64,000 bases of DNA from Mermis nigrescens (lineage: Eukaryota; Nematoda; Enoplea; Mermithida; Mermithidae). The notes below the pieces were generated by a model, which worked only from the letters and a program-made list of their open reading frames with translations, was not told where the DNA came from and made no database searches. A program made the position numbers and the translations under genes. This document shows, piece after piece, positions 1-11,490 of the stretch; the stretch's first letter is position 1, and each line of letters opens with the position of its first letter. The stretch lies in assembly GCA_036768485.1 (NCBI GenBank), contig JAVLUZ010000145.1:1808785-1872784 (forward strand), given 5' to 3'.

Positions 1-323
1 AAATGCTATAAAAACAGGAAATCAAGCAGAAAATCATGCTTCTAGACGTCTATCCGCCTTAATTTCACAAATTTTCCGGCGCTACGCGCCAGATTTTTGT
101 AAAAGTAAAAGAAATTTAATGATTTTCAGCACAAAATTGTCTAAAATTCTGAAATTTTTCGGAAAAATATTGCGTCAAAAGTGATGTTATGTAAAAGTAT
201 ACAATGTAAAACACCGAAAAAACGCTATTTCGCGCGTCAAGGGCAAATTTTCGGACCTATTTTTGACTATTTTTGGAATAGCTGGGATACCGCCCCCCTT
301 AGGAAATCCTGGATCCGCCACTG
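1..323 (-). mobile_element. hAT-M4 MITE, truncated by the window start
   Basis: Matches 48282-48600 in reverse orientation along its whole length: a run near 'AATCAAG' and 'CTTCTAGACG', the GGCGC..GCGCC hairpin, then CCTGGATCCGCCACTG as the terminal inverted repeat ending at 323. The short reading frames here are repeat-derived. Confidence 0.8.
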
Positions 324-745
324 CCCATACATGATCTTGGGGGGTTTGGGGGAATTTCACCCCCGCAGAATCATTTTTCACCCCCGAAAAAATTTTCACC
401 CCCCCCCCTAAAATTGGCGATTTTTCAAAAGTTTCCTAAACTTACCTGAAAATTGGTAGAAAAAGTCTTTTTAAGGGTTTTTGGCTATCTATTTGCTCAA
501 AATCGCAAAAATTTTCGGCGCCTCGCGCCATATATTCATGTTTTAAGCGATATACTGGTCAATTTATTCGACTTTTTTCGAAATTTTTTTCCTGATTTCA
601 TGCTCTAGAAGGATAGAGTATCGTCAGAAACGCCAAAAAACGATGTTTTTCAACGCGTACCGGCCATTTTTGGGTCCAAAAAGGGCACTTTAGGTTTGCA
701 CCCCCAGAATTCCCATACTGTGCATGTATGCTAATCCCCCATTTG
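324..745 (+). repeat. dispersed repeat R9, copy 1
   Basis: Related to 44230-44470: shared order of a TTTTTTCGA run, CTGATTTCATG-like, a 'TCTAGAA' block and 'GAAACGCC...CGATGTTT'. Starts with G/C homopolymer-rich sequence and contains the hairpin GGCGCCTCGCGCC near 518. No credible gene. Confidence 0.5.
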
Positions 746-1019
746 TTTTTTTTAGCCAAAACTCGCAAAATTAATTCAGCGCTTAGCGCCGAATTTAAGA
801 ATTATAATCAAGTCTATCTACTCCCAATTAAGCGGTTTAAACACTCCATTTTTAGTCTTAGCGTATTTTGTGCCTTTGTCTTCTGTGTTACACAATTTTG
901 ATATTCGTTCAAGAGTTTCCATTGTTCTTATAACAAGTTACCAGTCATATTCTTATAATGCAAGCAGAAAAGCTGAAAATCTGGTGAAAATTTATAGTAC
1001 ACCCTTTACTAGTAAACAA
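746..1019. other. no recognisable feature
   Basis: AT-rich sequence with a GCGCTTAGCGCC hairpin motif near 779; no supported gene. Confidence 0.5.
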
Positions 1020-4000
1020 GTCCAAACTCGCTGAAATAACGAAGCTAATAAAAAGTGCAATTAAAAATCATGTATGTAAAATCGAGGAAGACGTCGTAAA
1101 CTGTAAAAACATAAAGTTATATTCATATACGTAAAATCTCAGAGCAAAATTAAGTCGGTCATCCCTCCGCTAAAATTCAATGGAAAACTTATCGAAAATG
1201 ATATTGAAAAGGCTAAAAGTCTAAACGATTATTTTGCTTCTATTTTCGTTCATGACAAGCTCAAGTTACCAGAATTTCCAGACAGATTTGGAAAAAAACT
1301 GAATAATATCATAATAACACCTGAATGTCTTTATAAACATCTGTTCGATTAGAAAGCTTCCTTATCTTCGGGACCTGACTCTATACCAAACATAATCTTG
1401 AAAAATTGTGCTGTTTGCCTAGCTGGTCCTTTGACCACAATTTTCGAAATTTCCTTCTGTACACATAACGCTTCCTGACGATTGGTTAACAGCTAATGTA
1501 TGACCGGTATTCAAAAACAAGGGAACTCCAGACAATATAGAAAATTATCGTCCCATTTCACTTACATCTACTTGTTGCAAAGTATTTGAAAAAAATAATG
1601 AAAAACTCCCTGACAACCTTTCTGGTTAGAGAAAAAAATTTTAATCCAGCACAACATGGTTTTTTGAGTAGCAAATCTACTTGTATCCAATTACTTGCGT
1701 GTCTTATTGAATGGGTGCAAAAAAAATCTATAAAAAAACTAAATATGGATGTTGTCTACATGCGAAAGCTTTCGATACATTATACATCTGGCCTTTAAAA
1801 AACCAGTTGATTTAAAACCTGAAAAACCACCCCTTTTTTCCATAACGAAAAGATGACTGATGATCTTGAACCGGCGTGCCGTGGGGATTACAGCTGACTC
1901 CTGATCTCTTACCGAATCATTCAGAAACTTGAGATATAAATTTGTCGAAAAGTTCCAAAATTGCCGTTTTTATGATTTTTTAAGTATTTTTGAGGGTCAG
2001 TATTTCTACCCATATTCATATTTGCTGGAATCTTTTATGTTTTTTTTCCTTGCAGACTAATGTCAGGAAAAAATTTAGTTGTCCTATGTCATCCACATAG
2101 CTGTATACCTTCACAGTCAAACCTAAAAAACCAGTTGTAACCTAAAAAAACCAATGCCAATTTTTACAAAACTTAGCAGTAATGTTCCTCGTAGCACCTT
2201 CCATGATGCCTGATATTTATTTTTCACAAAAAATGGGAATCACCCCAAAAAAACTGCCAAAAAAGTTCGATTGTAACCTAAAAAACCACTGTAAGCTAAA
2301 AAAAGACCACTGCTAAGTATACGTTGCCATGGCAACGAAATTACTTTTCATCAAGTTGCATAATTTTGCACTGATTTCTTGCAGAGGATGTGCATAGAAG
2401 AGACTTACCAAGACTTGTTTTTATCACTTGAAGACTTTATTTGTAAAATTTATAGAACTTTTAATAAAATTCAAAAAAATTAGTGATTTTTATAAAAATG
2501 TGATAAAATAAACGGAAATGTCGAAAAAAATTGAATTTTTTCAAGAGATATGATCATGTAAGGTCAACTAACTAATTTACGCTGCAAACCATGCACTTTG
2601 CATAACATTGAGGGATGGTTTTTATAGTTCTCATGGTTTTCTTTGCCTCCCAGATGGAATTTGCTGTTTTTTTTATTTTTGACTTAGATCAAATTCTTCT
2701 CCAAGACTGAAGAGATCTATGAAATTAACTAAGTGGCGAAAGATGGAGCATCAATGGGACATTGCTCTGATAAGTTTCTAGACTGGAGTGCTTGCACAAT
2801 GAATATATGCAAAAAACATGAAAAAATGTTTTTTTAGAGGCCATGACTATATGCAATGCCAAAGTTTTACATAAACTGAAACATTTAGGTATAGGGGGTG
2901 ATATTCTGTTGTGGATTTTGGCCTTTCTGTCTAACCGTAAACAATGCGTCAAAATAAACAATACGTTTTCAAGGCCAATACCAGTAATAAATGGTGTCCC
3001 GCGGGGGAACAATTTTAGGACAATACTTTTTCTTGTATATATTAATGACCTGCTTTGTGCTCTACAAGACGACCAATCACAGGCAATGCTTTTCACAGAT
3101 GACGTGAAAATGTTCCGTGTCATAAACAACATTACGGACTCTACTAAATTACAAGATGGCCATAATCAGTTACCTTTACGGTCAGCATTGTGGCAATTAG
3201 AAATGTCCGTAGCAAAATGCAACACGTTACATCTGGGAAATAAAAACATGTGTTTTGGTTAACATTTAGGAACAACAGATATTCCTGACAAAACTACATA
3301 AAACAATTTAGGCATTTTATTTTCATCGTCTCTTAAATTTACGAGTCACATGCATTGCATTAAAGTAAAAGCCTTACAACGGACTAACATGATTTTATGC
3401 TTCTTCAGATCTAAAAATCGAGACTTACTAATGCGCACTTTTAGAATTTACATTAGGCCCGCCCATATTAGAATATAATAGTCAAATATGGAACACACAT
3501 CTACTGAAGGATATATATGCCTTAGAATCTGTACACAGATATTTAACACGGCGTCTTTTGGGTCCTATAGAGTTACTAACATTTGAATAGACTTAAGGAA
3601 TTTAAATTGGAATCCATGGGATATCGGCGAACCATTTTCGATCTTGTTTTGTGCTATAGAATAATCTACCAATCTGTTGGCTTGAATGTTAGTGACTTTT
3701 TCAAATTGAACCATTCTGTAACAAGAGGGCATTCATTAAAACTCAAAAAACCACTTGTAAAAACTGACTTCGCCAAATATTTTTTTACTAGTAGAATAAT
3801 TCATTTGTGGAACTCACTTTCCGAAAATTGACAAAACCTACCAAGGCAACATTTAAGAAAGCTATTCCCGAAATATCATTTCCAGTAAAGGGTCACTCAT
3901 TAGTGGATTAAAAATCCCTCGTGTCCCTTTGTAGTGCAGCGTTATTCATTACTGAACGGTTTCGTTTTATAATGTGTCGTTGTACCTGTTTAAACTTCTG

Positions 4001-4047
4001 TGAACAGTATATTGTTCTATCGCTGGCTACAGTAAATTATCAAATCA
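1020..4047 (+). pseudogene. degenerate non-LTR retrotransposon (reverse transcriptase remnant)
   Basis: Seen in pieces, with frameshifts and stops. 1155-1800 reads a linker-like IPPLKFNGKLI, then ENYRPISLTSTCCKVFEK (RT motif) and, after a frameshift, AKAFD (motif A catalytic Asp) near 1765. 2839-3262 resumes with KVLHKLKHLGIGGDILLWI, then GVPRG..FLVYINDL (motif B) and FTDDVK (motif C, two Asp). 3300-3580 reads LGILFSSSLKF and a thumb-like stretch. 3583-3831 has FDLVLCYRII, TRGHSLKLK and HLWNSL, and the end continues in another frame to 3911. This order matches the C-terminal half of Jockey/CR1-like LINE polymerases. No endonuclease part is visible upstream. The element cannot be active. Boundaries are approximate; the tail to 4047 is inferred 3' UTR. 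Confidence 0.85.
1797..2838. other. insertion splitting the LINE reverse transcriptase
   Basis: The polymerase reading breaks just after motif A (AKAFD) and resumes at 2839, so about 1.04 kb is foreign to the LINE. The insert carries several copies of the short motif CTAAAAAACCA (near 1800, 2128, 2146, 2278 and 2296) and no credible reading frame. It could be a non-autonomous element, but I found no clear terminal repeats. Confidence 0.5.
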
Positions 4048-4450
4048 AAATCTGGGAAGTAAAATTTACAAAATGTACAGCTCAAAAGGCCGTTGAACGT
4101 TTTTTTAAATTTATCCTTCAGAAATTCTGGTCGTGCCTCCCCCAAGCAGAATCCTTGATACGGTCCTCATTTAGAGATGAACGGGTTGGCAAAATGCAGA
4201 ACGCCTCGGGCCACGGGTTGAGAATTGCGGGTTGAGATTTTTTATTTGGGTTAAAAACTACTAAATTTTCAGATTTTGAAAGTCGATTTTAAGCCGCAAA
4301 CAAAAGTCCTGAAAATGCCTCAGAGTCAAGGATTGCTCTTGAAAAATGAAAAATGAGCAAAATATTAAGCAATTTTTTCTTAACATTTTAGCACCGAATT
4401 TCAAGTAAGAGGTTGTAACTACTTACCTTATGTATATTATTGTTTGTATC

Positions 4451-4809
4451 CAGGTCCGTATCCAGGGGAAATGGGGGCACGTGCCCCCCTCCTGCTCCGA
4501 GATGAAAAATAAGAACGATTTTTCCTTAACTCCTTTATTTGCTTTTTTAGCCGGAAATCGCAAAAAAATTTTCTTGCATCTATTACTACTGTTCTTCACA
4601 TGTTTCATGCAGAAAATAAGGTGTTTAAAGGGTGTCCATTGAATTCTCACCATATTTATGGCATTTGAGCAGCAAAACTTACGAATTTTACAGCTCTAAT
4701 AGTCGTTAAACGTCTTTTTCGATTTATCCTTTGGTCCTCCCTTGTTTTGAAAGAATTTAGGTCGGTTCCGTCCCCCCCCCTCCGAAACAAAATCTTGGAT
4801 ATGGGCCTG
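4451..4809 (+). mobile_element. hAT-M5 MITE, copy 1
   Basis: Ends are inverted repeats: CAGGTCCGTATCCAGG at the left and CTTGGATATGGGCCTG at the right. Flanks TTTGTATC (4443-4450) and TTTTTACC (4810-4817) agree in 6 of 8 positions, a decayed 8 bp duplication. Related to 56262-56594. No coding capacity. Confidence 0.7.
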
Positions 4810-4879
4810 TTTTTACCCTACAAGTTATCGCCGAATTTTGCTTTACAATATTGGGCTAAAGTTTCTAATATGGTTCTGT

Positions 4880-5123
4880 CACCGATTCTCCTAAAAATAC
4901 CTTTTTCTGATAGATTCGAGGACACTGAGTCCAGAAAAAAAAGCGTTTAGGGGGCTGACAAATATTTGTGGAGATAGAGCCCTTCAAACTTTCAAAAAAC
5001 GTAATTATCAAAATATTCTTAGGGCTCTATATCCACAAATATTCGTCAGCCCCCAGAACGCTTTTTTTCTGGACTCAGCGTCCTCAAATCTATCAGAAAA
5101 AAGTATTTTTAGGAGAATCAGTG
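4880..5123. repeat. long hairpin (inverted repeat) IR1
   Basis: Arms 4880-4984 and 5021-5123 are near-perfect reverse complements with a loop of about 36 bp. The arms share GATTCTCCTAAAAATAC, GGACTCAG-like and GGGGGCTGAC blocks. The direct continuation (5140-5265) recurs at 7754-7851. Confidence 0.9.
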
Positions 5124-5139
5124 AAAAAAATTTTTTGAA

Positions 5140-5640
5140 AATAAAATTATGCAAAAGCCCCCATTTTTAACATATCTACATTGAAGTTCTGGGGTTAAAA
5201 AAACGTAAAAAGCACTGTTTTTGGGAAAATTGAGATAAAAACCATATTGGAAAAAACTTCGGTGATTAGATCCATGCCAGCTAAATTTTTGGCAAATAGG
5301 TATATACTTGCCCACAACTCACCAGCTTGCTTATACGAACATCTTAGGCTTAGTCTTAGAAAGTGTATTCACACTGGTGCCAGCTGATGGTCTAAGCCTG
5401 AGACAATTTTGCCCAAATCGTGCCTTAGGCTTAAACCATCAGCCGGCACCAATTTGATATGCACACGGTAAGTCCAAAACAATAACCGTGATGAATCGAG
5501 TACACCCTGCTTCGGCTTTTTTAACGTCAGAACTCTGGAGGCTTGCAGAAAAAAATTCTTGAAAAAAAATTATGCAAAACAAAAAAAATTATGCACAAGC
5601 CCCCATTTTTAACATTTCTACATTAAAGTTCTGGGGTATC
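5140..5640. repeat. repeat cluster with hairpin IR2
   Basis: A block with 'GCAAAAGCCCCCATTTTTAA' at 5150 is repeated at 5593 and partly at 7754-7851 (GGGGTTAAAAAA.CGTAAAAA, then CACTGT). Between them 5376-5398 and 5428-5450 form a hairpin (GGTGCC..GATGG..CTAAGCC with its complement), the same type as 7398-7526. Confidence 0.75.
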
Positions 5641-5837
5641 ATTCGAGAAAAATGAGTTTCGGAACCAGCGAACCGCGATAGGAGAAGCATAGAGGTGTTA
5701 GAACAAACGAAGACCAGCCAAGTGGCAGCCGCGGAAAGAAAACCGGAACGTTCAAGCTGCAAAGCTGATGGAAATATGACAGAGGAAAGGCGAAGCAGAA
5801 TTAGAGAAAGAGTGAAGCGATCCTGAACCGATTAGTC

Positions 5838-6500
5838 ATGTGATAAGTTTATTTGGAATAATAAAGAGACATGCGGATGTGTTTGACTCCTCGTAACTCA
5901 TTATACTGTAACATATCATGTTTACTACATTAGTGTAAAGGACCAGGAAGTAGGTAATTTTTGCCCCCATGAGGTGGGTGCGGGTAAATGTGGGACGTTC
6001 AAAGTACAATGAAACAGACTATATGGAATAAAAAACAGACATGCGGATGTGTTTCATTATACTGTAGAATATAAAGTAAATAGCATAAGTTTAAAGGACA
6101 TTTACATAAAATCATGAAGTAGGTAATTGATAACACCATGTAATTTATACCCCCATTAGGTGTGTGCGGGTAAATGTTGGACGCTGAAAGTACAATGAAA
6201 CAGACTATATGGAATAAAAAACAGACATGCGGATGTGTTTTACTGCTTGTAACTCATTATACTGTAGAATATAAAGTAAATAGCATAAGTTTAAAGGACA
6301 TTTACATATAAACATGAAGTAGGTAATTGATAACACCATTAGGCGGATGTGTTTGACTCCTTGTAACTCATTATACTGTAGAATATCACGTTTACCGCAT
6401 TAGTTTAAAGGACATTTACATAAAATTATGAGGGAGGTAATTTTCAACCCCAATAGGTTTGTCCGGATAAATAAGGGACATTCAAAGTTCAATGAAACAG
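5838..6500 (+). repeat. minisatellite, four units of about 120-186 bp
   Basis: The block ACATGCGGATGTGTTT recurs at about 5869, 6039 and 6225, with a shorter version at 6342. Each is followed by TCATTATACTGTAGAATAT and then by a CCCCATTAGGTGTGTGCGGG-like block. Units differ by small deletions. No gene. Confidence 0.85.
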
Positions 6501-7389
6501 ACGATTACATGATCCGAAATGATTGGTACGGATGTAGGAGGGACATAAACATTAGTGAGGAACGTACTTATAGAAACAATAGAATATGGTATTAGTGAAA
6601 ATCTGTTGAACACAAGTTTGGTCTTTTTACTTATCTTAGTAAAGCCTTAACGCATTTTGATCAAGTACCTTCCTTTATGAAAATTATCTAATCACAAATA
6701 TTACTGTATCACAGAAATCGAACTACTTTCTATCTTCACTACAGGCGAGGATCGGATTGGACAACATTTAAGAGGCTGACGTGCGATTGGTAGGAAAAAG
6801 CGCAAAACTTTGTTTTTTTAGACCTCTGCTGAAATCCGTCAACAGCGAATCAAATTGATTCGCGCTAAATTTTCTAGCATGACTGGAAAAATTACCTATA
6901 AAATGGGGATGCAATGCTCCCGCGCATTGTTAACTTTTATTAAATGTACGCACTGACGGGTGAATATGTAAGGAATTGCTATGTGGTGGGCACGGGTATC
7001 AGTGAAGAAGCGGAAGGCACCAACGGCCAGGACGAGTTTGAATGCGCTTTTGCCAGCATGCATTCTTTGAGAATTCGAGAATTCGAGTATACCCATATAG
7101 AAAGTCCTTGGATTCGTCAATTTCGGCTGATACCACTAATTCTGCTGCCCCTTAACTATATCATATTTTCAACAGATTAGCAGCTAGAACGTTCCGGTTC
7201 TTTTATCCGCGCCCGAAAATCTCTACTACTATTGATTTTCACTCATCTTGATGCTCCAATCGCACTTCGCTAATTGATTATTGTGACAAAGGCCCGACGG
7301 ACTGGAGGATTAGAATAGTGAGTGGTGTAAACAACATGTTTTCTAATCATTAAGTTGAGCTTAGCACTGGCTTAGGCTTAGGCTTAGTT
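6501..7389. other. no supported gene; unique AT-rich sequence
   Basis: Only short random-looking frames. A small direct repeat GAGAATTCGAGAATTCGAG lies near 7069. Confidence 0.5.
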
Positions 7390-7397
7390 ATGTGCCT

Positions 7398-7526
7398 TCA
7401 AATTGGTGCCAGGGATGATGTAAGCCTGAGTCAGATGGGGCGAAAATTGCAGCGAGCGAAGCGAGCGAAGCAATTTTTGCCCCATCTTTGGCTTAGGCTT
7501 AGATCATCCCCTGACACCAATCTGAA
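7398..7526. repeat. hairpin IR3
   Basis: A GGTGCCAGGGATGATG..AAGCC arm near 7398-7427 pairs with 7490-7526. The centre holds the direct repeat GCGAGCGAAGCGAGCGAAGC. Same family as the hairpin at 5376-5450. Confidence 0.85.
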
Positions 7527-7534
7527 GCCTCAAA

Positions 7535-7735
7535 CAGCACTTTTTGGGCTTCTAATCATCATGAGCAGCGCGATGAACCCAAGACTAGCCATTGAGCAAG
7601 TTTGCAATATGCTAATTAGCCTAATTTGCATACTATGCTAATTAGGCTAATTTGCATATGAAAAACTGGCTTCCGCGGCCAGTTTTGGGTTTCTAGCAAT
7701 GCTCGTGATGATTAGAAACCCGAAAAACTGCTGTT
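7535..7735. repeat. hairpin IR4 with internal direct repeat
   Basis: Arms 7535-7583 and 7686-7735 are inverted copies (TCTAATCATCATGAGCA and its complement). Between them ATGCTAATTAG.CTAATTTGCAT is present twice in tandem (about 7609-7660). Confidence 0.85.
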
Positions 7736-7753
7736 TTGTAAGGAATTGAAAAA

Positions 7754-7851
7754 TCAGTAATAACGAATATATTCCAAGTTTTGGGGTTAAAAAAGCGTAA
7801 AAACACTGTCTTCTGGAAAATTGAGACAAAACCATATTGAAAAAAATTCCT
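7754..7851 (+). repeat. dispersed repeat, second copy of 5150-5265
   Basis: Shares GGGGTTAAAAAA.CGTAAAAA, CACTGT, GGAAAATTGAGA.AAAACCATATTG in the same order and spacing as the block at 5190-5250. Confidence 0.8.
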
Positions 7852-8209
7852 AATATTGAAAATACTGATATTTTCCGGCGGATAATATTCTTTGAAGAAC
7901 GTAATATTCGATGTTAGCCTATGATAAATGCCATTGCCAATATTTTCGGTCGATTCACTTTTCCAATCTATCACCTTTCTAAGAGTATAGAGAGCTAAAG
8001 TTGAAGTCCAGAGCGGTCAAAAATAGTAATAATTTATCTTAATTCAGCGCCGATGCCGTAGTTTACCTTTATTTCTAGAAAAAGTTATGATTTTTTGGGT
8101 GTAAGATTTAAAAAACCTACTATTTTGGCGCTAAGTTTAAATTTCGTGGCCGCTTATGATGTTTGTTTTTCCATTATGACTCAGCAAAAGTTGTTCTAAA
8201 TCCTCGGAT

Positions 8210-8460
8210 TTTTTGGGTCGGGTCGGGTTGGACAGACCCCTGACATGTGCGGGTTGCGGGTTGGACCCTGCGAGTTGACTTGACTGGTCCTCTAACTCTT
8301 GCAGGTCGGGAATTTTTTGATGGGGCACGCGTGAGTGCAATCTATTTTGCCTGTGTGTCCAGGACATTTCGCATCTTACACTATGCTATTTTATTTTCCT
8401 CGCGACTTTGTTTTACCCTTGTCTTTTTTCCGAATAAAGTATTAGTATTAGTATCAGGAA
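8210..8460 (+). other. possible retroelement 3' end after CGGGT-rich stretch
   Basis: 8215-8290 is rich in CGGGT repeats like those at 55800-55930 and 58177-58290. 8335-8460 ends with AATAAAG followed by GTATTAGTATTAGTAT, a tail of the kind left at the 3' ends of some LINEs or SINEs. No polymerase is readable, so this is only a suggestion. Confidence 0.3.
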
Positions 8461-9092
8461 ATGCCAACCCGATTTTCAACTCTATATGTCGCTTACATAT
8501 TTGTTTATGTATGATGTATCGAATATTTCATCAAAAATCTTGTCTTGTCATGACCGATTTTTTGTGCCTAATAAAAATACCACTCGATGCACAAACCGCA
8601 AACCGCTTTGAGTTACTTAAAATAAAAATTAAAAAGTAAAAAAGACTGACTGAACCAAAAATTGTCACATGAATACAGTTGACCACTTGAAAACGTTATA
8701 TGTAATCGAGTTTGAACTTCACTAAGACGATAAAAATAAGTTTACGTGGAAATTATAACGGTACAGCGCACATATAGTCTATTTTTGTACATTAATTTCT
8801 CTGGTAACCAAAGTACCTATTGCTGTAGCCCTGCTTGCTACTATGCCGGTCGGAACAGGTGCACTACATATATTGGTTACACAATTTCACGAACTTGTAC
8901 AAAATCTCGTAAGCCAGTTAATACAACATTGGTTTTTAAGTAGGCTACAATAACTCAGTTCAGTCCAGCAAAACTTCATTTGCTTGTTCTAGGCATACAC
9001 GTTATGGCTCGAAATTCTGGGTGGATGACTAGCCATATTATTGGGAGGGAATTTAATGATCACTAATTTTTGGCCAAAAACGGGCAAAAACA
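8461..9092. other. no supported gene
   Basis: Includes a Cys-containing short frame at 8746-8943 (CCSPACYYAGRNRC) that has no signal peptide, splice sites or paralogue here, so it is not called. Confidence 0.4.
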
Positions 9093-9100
9093 GGTGAAAA

Positions 9101-9448
9101 GTATAAAAGAGGGCAGCGCGAAAATTATAAAGAGGAGGGTGCAAGATTTTTTAAAGGCCAAAAAATGATCTTGAAAAACGACTTTTACACAATAGCACGT
9201 TGTACAAGAACAGAGCAAGCTTCGAATGTGTAACTTTGCAAGATTTTTAAAAAAATATTAATGGTGGTATGGCTAAAAACACCACTTTTCAACGTTTCTC
9301 ATCAAGCACTTTCTATTGGTATATAAAATTGACGAAAACAATTTCAAAAATTGAATTCTGGGGGCAGTGGTATTTTGGTTTCTGATGGACGAAATATTCG
9401 GCTTTCTGGGGGTGCATACCTCCACAACCCCCTCCCATCCATGTGTGG
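9101..9448 (+). mobile_element. hAT-M1 MITE copy 1, with a 60 bp insertion
   Basis: Flanked by a perfect 8 bp duplication GGTGAAAA (9093-9100 and 9449-9456). The body carries the family core (ACGTTTCTCATCAAGCACT, GAATTCTGGGGG). An extra 60 bp block at about 9180-9240 resembles 21337-21395 of the palindromic element at 20.7 kb. Confidence 0.85.
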
Positions 9449-9456
9449 GGTGAAAA

Positions 9457-10887
9457 CTCCCATCCTCTGTTACACGTATTACTGTTGGTACAATTATTGC
9501 TGTATGTTAAAGCACTTTTGTAATCAATTTACATTGACCCAAAAATTGTGATCTATGCACAAGATATGAAGAAATTGACTATTTGCGGTTTTCGGTAGAT
9601 AATAAATTTAAAAGAATCGCAATTTTGTTTTTTCGTATAATACAGTCGTCAGCAATGAGCGTGTAAAGTTTTTGCGCTATGTTGTAATTAAGGGCTATTT
9701 TAATAATACATCGATATGATATAATTATCATATCTGTCGGCTACTGTCGGGAAAAATTCTTTAAATTCATATGACGCCTAAACTTATGTAAAACAGACTA
9801 TAGTTTTAGGTTTCATCAAAAAAATGGTGCAGAAAAGCGCATAATGGAACATGTGCAACTGTGTTTATTTTTTCTAAAATTACGATTATCCTTGCGCAAA
9901 AACTAATATTTGACGAAGCTTGTAATTTTTTGCTTCATTAAATTATTTTCGTCACTGCTAAATATCTCTAATGCGCGATATACACATAAGAATATTATAA
10001 TAGGTAGAAATCTTACCTATATTTTGCGTCTGTTTTCATGCTTCAAAACAAAATATTTAGCAAAATTGGTGCATTTTCCTGTAAATTATGCGAGGTTGCT
10101 CGATTTCCTGAATTTAATTTTTTATTACGATCACACGCTAAGCTTATAGCTATGTAGATGCCTACCTTTAGAACGACCACTAATTTATTCAAACATCACA
10201 ATTACAGAAAGATAGGCTTATTGTAGTGCGTATTAAGCGAATTTTTATCTAAGGCAATCGTCGGAAATGCAGATCAGTTTATTTGCTTTTTCAAGTAAGG
10301 TGCAAAGAAACGTATGCATCATTTAAACTCGTCCTGAATAAATTTCCTCCTTCATTATTATTGAACTTTGTTCGTAAGATATGTATTATATAACACTGTG
10401 CTTCGATCTTCATAGATGGTTTTACACTAATGAAGCTAAAATTTGGCCTAAGTTTAACAATCAGGAACGACCCCCCCGTAGAAGTGTAATATTTTTCTTT
10501 TTCTAACAACTTTATGGAGAAGCATGCTATTTTGACTGTTTATTGCACCATCAAATTTACAATTCTTCTACGATTGTTGAAAATTTCTCGAACAGTCTCT
10601 TCATTTATTAAGTATTTGTAAGCTATTATTTAATTCGATTCTACAATATGCTGATTGAATTGTAATCCAATTCAATCCTTTATTATTGGCTCATCATTCA
10701 CCATTCACTACCGTCTGAATTTCCCCCTCCTTTCACTGAAATTTACTTGTTTCGACCTTCTTTTTATTTTCATACAGCTAACACCCAGAGTACGTAATGA
10801 AAATTATTTTTGATAATAATCATTTTGATACTTTGCTCACCTCAATTACAAAACTAACGATTTTTATTATTTTTTTTAGTTACTGAG
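9457..10887. other. no supported gene
   Basis: AT-rich unique sequence with stops in every frame; short frames at 9910-10149 and 10291-10509 lack any coding signature. Confidence 0.5.
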
Positions 10888-11133
10888 CATAGGTGGGCAG
10901 TGCCAAAATTCTGGGGGATACACGATTTTTCAAAGGACAAAAATGGTCTTAAAAATGGTGGTATGACTAAAAATACAATTTTTTTACGTTTCTCATCAAG
11001 CACTATCCAATGGTATCAAAAAATTGCGAAAAAAGTTTCCAAACATTGAATTCCGTGGGGATTTAGGTATCTGGGCGGATTTAGGTATCGGCCTTTGGGG
11101 CTGGTGCATACCCCACTCTCACGCCCATAAGTG
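10888..11133 (+). mobile_element. hAT-M1 MITE copy 2, next to a peptide gene
   Basis: Starts CATAGGTGGGCAG and ends ACGCCCATAAGTG. Flanks TTACTGAG and GCACTGAT share the central ACTGA, a decayed duplication. It ends 70 bp before the start codon of the peptide at 11204, so it sits in the likely promoter or 5' UTR. Confidence 0.85.
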
Positions 11134-11203
11134 GCACTGATTCGAAGCAAAGAAATTCTATCAAAACAGAAGTATAATTCAGCACGATTCAATTATTGAT
11201 GCG

Positions 11204-11443
11204 ATGAAAGCGATACTTTGCATCCTAATGGTTTTGTTTTCATACATTCTGACTTTTTCGCAAGCCAATCCACCTTCATACGACACTTTGTGCCGTCAAG
11301 CTACTTTCGGCAGCCTCAACGTATGTTCTGATTACGTGAAATGTTGCGAGGCCAAGTGTGGAGACGGAAAAACGAAAGCTGGCTGCAACCATGATAGAGT
11401 TAATGGATTCGTGTCCGTCAGTACATACTGCAGATGTACTTAG
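11204..11443 (+). CDS. small secreted cysteine-rich peptide, copy 1
   Basis: Seen: a 79-residue frame starting with a hydrophobic signal peptide (about residues 1-21, likely cut after SQA), then a mature part of about 58 residues starting NPPSYDTLC. Eight cysteines lie in the mature part at 30, 41, 47, 48, 52, 61, 76 and 78 (spacing C-10-C-5-CC-3-C-8-C-14-C-1-C). It ends YCRCT and stop. The eight cysteines could form four disulfides. An AATAAA poly(A) signal lies 42 bp past the stop (11485-11490). A paralogue at 18800-19039 shares about 45 of 58 mature residues and every mature cysteine, which is the main evidence that it is a gene. The CC-3-C core resembles many disulfide-stabilised peptides (defence, venom or effector types), but the first loop is long for an inhibitor knot and I do not recognise the family. 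It appears to be a single exon; an upstream untranslated exon cannot be excluded. An hAT-M1 MITE ends only 70 bp before the ATG. Confidence 0.85.
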   Translation: MKAILCILMVLFSYILTFSQANPPSYDTLCRQATFGSLNVCSDYVKCCEAKCGDGKTKAGCNHDRVNGFVSVSTYCRCT

Positions 11444-11484
11444 AATTTCTTGACTCTGTATTCATTAATAGATGTATGTTTTCA

Positions 11485-11490
11485 AATAAA
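11485..11490 (+). promoter_or_regulatory. poly(A) signal of peptide gene 1
   Basis: AATAAA 42 bp after the stop codon at 11443. Confidence 0.6.
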
